Assembly: GCF_020991475.1 (NCBI RefSeq)
Contig: NZ_JAJMPA010000001.1
Coordinates: 62,001 to 126,000 of the forward strand
DNA length: 64,000 nucleotides
Direction: 5' to 3'
From: Pedobacter sp. MC2016-14
Lineage (GTDB): Bacteria > Bacteroidota > Bacteroidia > Sphingobacteriales > Sphingobacteriaceae
Positions 60,841 to 64,000 of this stretch are shown one piece after another. Within the stretch, counting starts at the first letter, position 1. Each line of letters begins with the position of its first letter. The notes below the pieces were generated by a model that worked only from the letters and a program-made list of their open reading frames with translations, made no database searches and was not told where the DNA came from. The position numbers and the translations under genes were made by a program.

Positions 60841-63304
60841 GACCAATACTAGCCGCCCAGTAATTAAACTTGGCGTAGAAATTATCAAAGTCTATTGGCT
60901 TTGTAATGTAATCATCCATACCGGCAGCAAGACATTCTTCACGGTCTTGCTCATAAGCACCGGCTGTCATAGCGATGATTACAGGTCGTTCCCGGCCATA
61001 TTCTTTGATAATTTCTCTGGTGGCTTGTAAGCCGTCCATTTCAGGCATTTGTACATCCATCATCACCACATCGTATTTTTGGCGTTTTAAGGAGGACAGT
61101 ACTTCCAACCCGTTAGAGACTACATCACAAGCATATCCCGCATTTTTAAATGCATTTACCATGATCTTTTGGTTAATGATGTTATCTTCTGCCACCAGGA
61201 TACTCAGGGTAGAAAAGCCTGTAGATGGTACGCCTGCCGAAGCCAACACCGGACTTTCTACTTTCTTTTGAACACTGGTTTTAACCGACAATCTATCCAG
61301 CAACATTTTATGAAAATAATCTGGCTTAATTGGCTTATCCAAAATGGCGGCAAATAAACTCAACTCCTCTTTCCGCTCTGCCGGAAAAGTAAAGGAAGAT
61401 CCGAATAAAACCAGGGGTATTTGATCTCCATATCGCTTACGAATCTCTACCGCTACATCTATGCCGTTCATGTCTGGCATCAACATATCTATAATCACAA
61501 TATCAAAGCTACGCTGAGCCATCGCTTCAATTCCATCGGGGCCATTGTCAAAAGTAATGGCCAGCATGCCCCATTGCGCACAATGTTCTTTCAGAATTTT
61601 TAAATTGGTGGTATTATCGTCTATGATCAATGCCGATTTACCGGCCAGGTCTTTCTGCACCACTACGGATTTGTATTCCTTTATGCCGGTATGAACTTTT
61701 ACCTGGATGGTAAATTTAAAGGTTGTACCTACGTTAACCTCACTTTCTACATTAATACTTCCCTGCATCTTCTCAATTAACCGGGCACTAATGGCCAAAC
61801 CAAGTCCCGTGCCGCCATACTTACGCGTAGTGGAAGAGTCTACCTGAGAAAAGGAACTAAACAGCTTATGCATTTTATCTTCCGGGATGCCGATGCCGCT
61901 ATCTTTTACAGAAAACTCCAGCTCGTATTGGTCTTCTATTTTTGAAAGCAGCTTTATACTCGTTAAAATCTCACCGCTGGGTGTAAACTTAATGGCATTA
62001 CCCACCAGGTTTACCACAATCTGCCGCAGGCGTGTCATATCCCCAACAATTTCCAAAGGAACTTCTGGCGCAATTACATAGAGCAGGTCAAGATCTTTTT
62101 CCAAAGCCTTTAAAGCAAGCAGGTCGTAGGTTTCCTCAATGATCTTATGGATAAAAAAGGGATGTTCTTCCAACTCCAGTTTACCAGATTCAATTTTAGA
62201 GAAATCGAGGATCTCATTGATAATCTCCAGTAAAGAATCTGCACTGATCCGGATAGATTCTACAAAGTCAAACTGATCTTCGGTCAGTGTGGTATTGCGC
62301 AAAAGGCTCGTCATCCCAATCACCCCGTTCATTGGTGTTCTGATCTCATGGCTCATATTGGCCAAAAATTCAGACTTGGCCCTATTTTGTTCATCTGCAA
62401 GCTTACTTTTCTCTTCCAGTTGAACATTCAGCTCTTTGAGGTTTTCATCGTACAGGTATTGCTGCGTACAGTCGGCAAAAGTCCATAACATGCCGCTGAC
62501 GTTTTCACTTACTGTTGGTGTACAGCAAACATTTAACACCAGAAACTCGGGTTCGTTAAAAATCCATTGCCAGTCTTTAATCGTCTTATCTTCTGAACGG
62601 AACAAGGCAATCCCACGCTGAAAGATTTCTTCTTTATTGGAGGCAGAAACCCGCAGTTGCTGCATGGCTTCGGAGAGCCGGGTTGGAACTACACTTCCGC
62701 CAGACATGCCAAATAATTTAGCGGCCTGATCGTTTATCCAGCTATTTTTACCAGAATCATCTATAAAAACGATGCTCTGCGGCACAGTTTGCAAAATCGC
62801 ATTAAACCTTACCTTTAATTCTTCAAGCGCATAATAAGTCTGGGCCAGCTTACCTGCCTCGTTTATTTTCGTTAAACAAGCCTCAATAAAATCCGTAAAA
62901 TCTTCATCAAAAACAAAGGTATTTGTCCAGCTCAACAGGATGTATCCGCTTGCAGAGTCTTGTTTTACCGGCAAGACCACTAAGGATTTCGCGGAGTTGA
63001 ACAATTTTAAAAAAGAACCGTCAAAAGAGCTTTCCGGAAGCTGGTAGTAAAGTGCTGCGGTATGCCCCTGAAACGGGCTAAAAATATCCAAATCTACGTA
63101 TACGGTATCCCGGTCCATGGTATCCGGCAAAATGAGACGTGCCGTAACGGCATCCTCCTTCTTGATCAGGATCACCTCATCTGCTCCAGCAATGCTTTTT
63201 AAATAAAGCATGCTCCGGTGCATGGTCCTGGTCCATTCTTCATATCCCTCTTCCGAGCCAAGTCTGGCAATAAAGGTTAGCGCGCGTTTTGCCCAATTGA
63301 TCAT
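60827..63304 (-). CDS. PAS-containing hybrid histidine kinase with two receiver domains
   Basis: An 825-residue cytosolic kinase with no membrane segment. Domains in order: an N-terminal GAF-like region (about 20-150), PAS (about 163-285; FNAILQTVPQSIVFIDDSGK), a short coiled coil (about 285-310) and HisKA with phospho-acceptor His319 (FLANMSHEIRTPMNG). HATPase_c follows (NLVGNAIKFT, DSGIGIPEDK, GGTGLGLAIS), then REC1 (ALIIDDNTTNL, VIIDMLMPDMNG) and REC2 (ILVAEDNIINQ, VMMDVQMPEMDG). Both receivers keep the phospho-accepting Asp and there is no output domain, so the phosphate must pass to another protein. It starts 7 bases after an RsbQ-like hydrolase gene, which suggests a ligand supplied by that hydrolase to the PAS domain. 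The 3' end overlaps that of fabF. Confidence 0.93.
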   Translation of the reverse strand: MINWAKRALTFIARLGSEEGYEEWTRTMHRSMLYLKSIAGADEVILIKKEDAVTARLILPDTMDRDTVYVDLDIFSPFQGHTAALYYQLPESSFDGSFLKLFNSAKSLVVLPVKQDSASGYILLSWTNTFVFDEDFTDFIEACLTKINEAGKLAQTYYALEELKVRFNAILQTVPQSIVFIDDSGKNSWINDQAAKLFGMSGGSVVPTRLSEAMQQLRVSASNKEEIFQRGIALFRSEDKTIKDWQWIFNEPEFLVLNVCCTPTVSENVSGMLWTFADCTQQYLYDENLKELNVQLEEKSKLADEQNRAKSEFLANMSHEIRTPMNGVIGMTSLLRNTTLTEDQFDFVESIRISADSLLEIINEILDFSKIESGKLELEEHPFFIHKIIEETYDLLALKALEKDLDLLYVIAPEVPLEIVGDMTRLRQIVVNLVGNAIKFTPSGEILTSIKLLSKIEDQYELEFSVKDSGIGIPEDKMHKLFSSFSQVDSSTTRKYGGTGLGLAISARLIEKMQGSINVESEVNVGTTFKFTIQVKVHTGIKEYKSVVVQKDLAGKSALIIDDNTTNLKILKEHCAQWGMLAITFDNGPDGIEAMAQRSFDIVIIDMLMPDMNGIDVAVEIRKRYGDQIPLVLFGSSFTFPAERKEELSLFAAILDKPIKPDYFHKMLLDRLSVKTSVQKKVESPVLASAGVPSTGFSTLSILVAEDNIINQKIMVNAFKNAGYACDVVSNGLEVLSSLKRQKYDVVMMDVQMPEMDGLQATREIIKEYGRERPVIIAMTAGAYEQDREECLAAGMDDYITKPIDFDNFYAKFNYWAASIGLKQT

Positions 63305-63311
63305 TACCAGC

Positions 63312-64000
63312 CTAATTGATAAATGACTGGACCGCCTTTATAATTTCAGCAGGTGCGCTAATGTGAGGAAAATGTCCTTCAGCATCTACATAAACCAACT
63401 GGCTGCCTGTAATGTTCTCCGATAGGTATTCCGCAACAAATTCGGGAACAGCAATATCGTTGTGCGATTGAATAATGAGGGTATCTTTTGCCAGTTTAGC
63501 AACCTCGCCCCTAACATCCGACTCAAAAATAACTTTAGAAACAGCAAGTGCAATGTCAGGACGAATGGCCGACAAGGTTTGTGCAAAGCGTGCCCCCAGT
63601 TCGGGATGATCTGGATTACCCATTGCGGCGGCAGAAAAGCCACTTACCCAGGCGTAATAATTGGTGGTCATGGTCACGTACATTTCATCCAGTACCGGCT
63701 GGGTAAAACCGCCCTTATAACCGGCAGGCTCATCATTGAGGTAACGCGGGGAAGCCCCAATAAACACCAGTTTTGTAAAATATTCAGGCGCTTTTAAACT
63801 GGCCAGCAAGGTAATCATAGAACTTACCGAATGTGCTACTACAAACGTATTTTCGAGGTTAAGCTCTTTTGCAATGGCTATTAAATCTTCGGCGTAGGTA
63901 TGGAGTGTATTGTATTTAATGGGGCTGTAAGCAGCTTCATCGGCTTGGCCGCCCCCCACATTGTCAAATAAAACCAGGCGATAGTCATCGGCAAAAGCCG
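63312..64000 (-). CDS. RsbQ-like alpha/beta hydrolase (N-terminus cut by the window end)
   Basis: The frame continues to the right edge, so the true start lies outside; a GTG at 63959 is internal (FDNVGGGQADEAAYS reads through it). The visible 229 or so residues match the RsbQ/DAD2-type serine hydrolases: DYRLVLFDNVGGGQAD, AAYSPIKYNTLHTYAEDL, nucleophile Ser in VVAHSVSSMIT, SPRYLNDEPAGYKGGF, acid Asp in QSHNDIAVP and His in EGHFPHISAP. In Bacillus, RsbQ hydrolyses or holds a small hydrophobic molecule sensed by the PAS domain of RsbP. The next gene, 7 bases on, is a PAS-containing kinase, so the same logic probably applies here. Confidence 0.88.
   Translation of the reverse strand, partial: AFADDYRLVLFDNVGGGQADEAAYSPIKYNTLHTYAEDLIAIAKELNLENTFVVAHSVSSMITLLASLKAPEYFTKLVFIGASPRYLNDEPAGYKGGFTQPVLDEMYVTMTTNYYAWVSGFSAAAMGNPDHPELGARFAQTLSAIRPDIALAVSKVIFESDVRGEVAKLAKDTLIIQSHNDIAVPEFVAEYLSENITGSQLVYVDAEGHFPHISAPAEIIKAVQSFIN

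Noticed and set aside
63312..63959. A complete hydrolase gene starting at GTG 63959
   Set aside because: The frame stays open to the window edge and the residues before the GTG (DYRLVLFDN) match the family, so the gene is only truncated by the window.
1..64000. tRNA, rRNA, insertion sequences, prophage or integrative-element boundaries
   Set aside because: No cloverleaf-like gene, transposase with terminal repeats, integrase or att-like repeat was seen by reading; a dedicated RNA search would be needed to exclude small RNAs.

Overview
The window is chromosomal DNA from a Bacteroidota bacterium. It is most likely a soil or plant-associated member of the Sphingobacteriaceae (Pedobacter-like); the genus is inferred from gene content and style, not from a marker gene. 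Supporting signs are two SusC/SusD pairs, a PorP/SprF protein, a giant adhesin ending in a gliding-type (type IX secretion, T9SS) C-terminal domain, promoters of the Bacteroidota TAnnTTTG type, and almost no Shine-Dalgarno sequences. I saw no tRNA, rRNA, insertion sequence, CRISPR array or prophage gene.

Layout. 1-4483: housekeeping and small genes (end of a nuclease-like gene, folP, diadenylate cyclase cdaA, a 2OG-Fe(II) oxygenase, exported MsrA, a zinc-ribbon protein, a 62-residue protein). 4517-17930 (minus): an adhesin, PorP/SprF and OmpA-family unit, with a 3.45-thousand-residue repeat adhesin. 18209-20749 (plus): a divergent P-loop (STAND/NACHT-like) ATPase, closed by a strong bidirectional terminator. 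20821-23220 (minus): a secreted subtilase, an Rrf2 regulator and a small helical protein.

23346-58231 is a large polysaccharide-utilisation region. An 11-gene minus-strand run (44836 down to 23346) encodes a sugar kinase, SusC/SusD, GH3, GH78, GH28, DUF2264, a second SusC/SusD and two surface lipoproteins. Divergent plus-strand genes encode a DUF6067 hydrolase, a beta-helix enzyme and a CBM9-like protein. A LacI-type regulator gene follows. A second plus-strand operon then encodes DUF5107-TPR, a PhyH-type dioxygenase, a sugar isomerase/epimerase, an FHS-type sugar transporter and an M28 peptidase. The enzyme set points to a rhamnose- and uronate-containing plant glycan such as a pectic rhamnogalacturonan. 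Three good copies and one weak copy of a 20-bp palindrome of the form AATTGTGTnCGnACACAATT lie only in the two divergent control regions. They are the likely operators of the LacI-type protein and tie the whole region into one regulon.

59596-64000: fabF; then, on the minus strand, an RsbQ-like alpha/beta hydrolase (cut by the window end) followed 7 bases later by a PAS-containing hybrid histidine kinase. This looks like the RsbQ-RsbP stress-sensing pair of Bacillus, with a phosphorelay kinase in place of the PP2C phosphatase.

The observations most worth following are the predicted LacI regulon with its poorly understood cytoplasmic arm, the hydrolase/PAS-kinase pair, and the ATPase divergent from the adhesin with spaced direct repeats between them.
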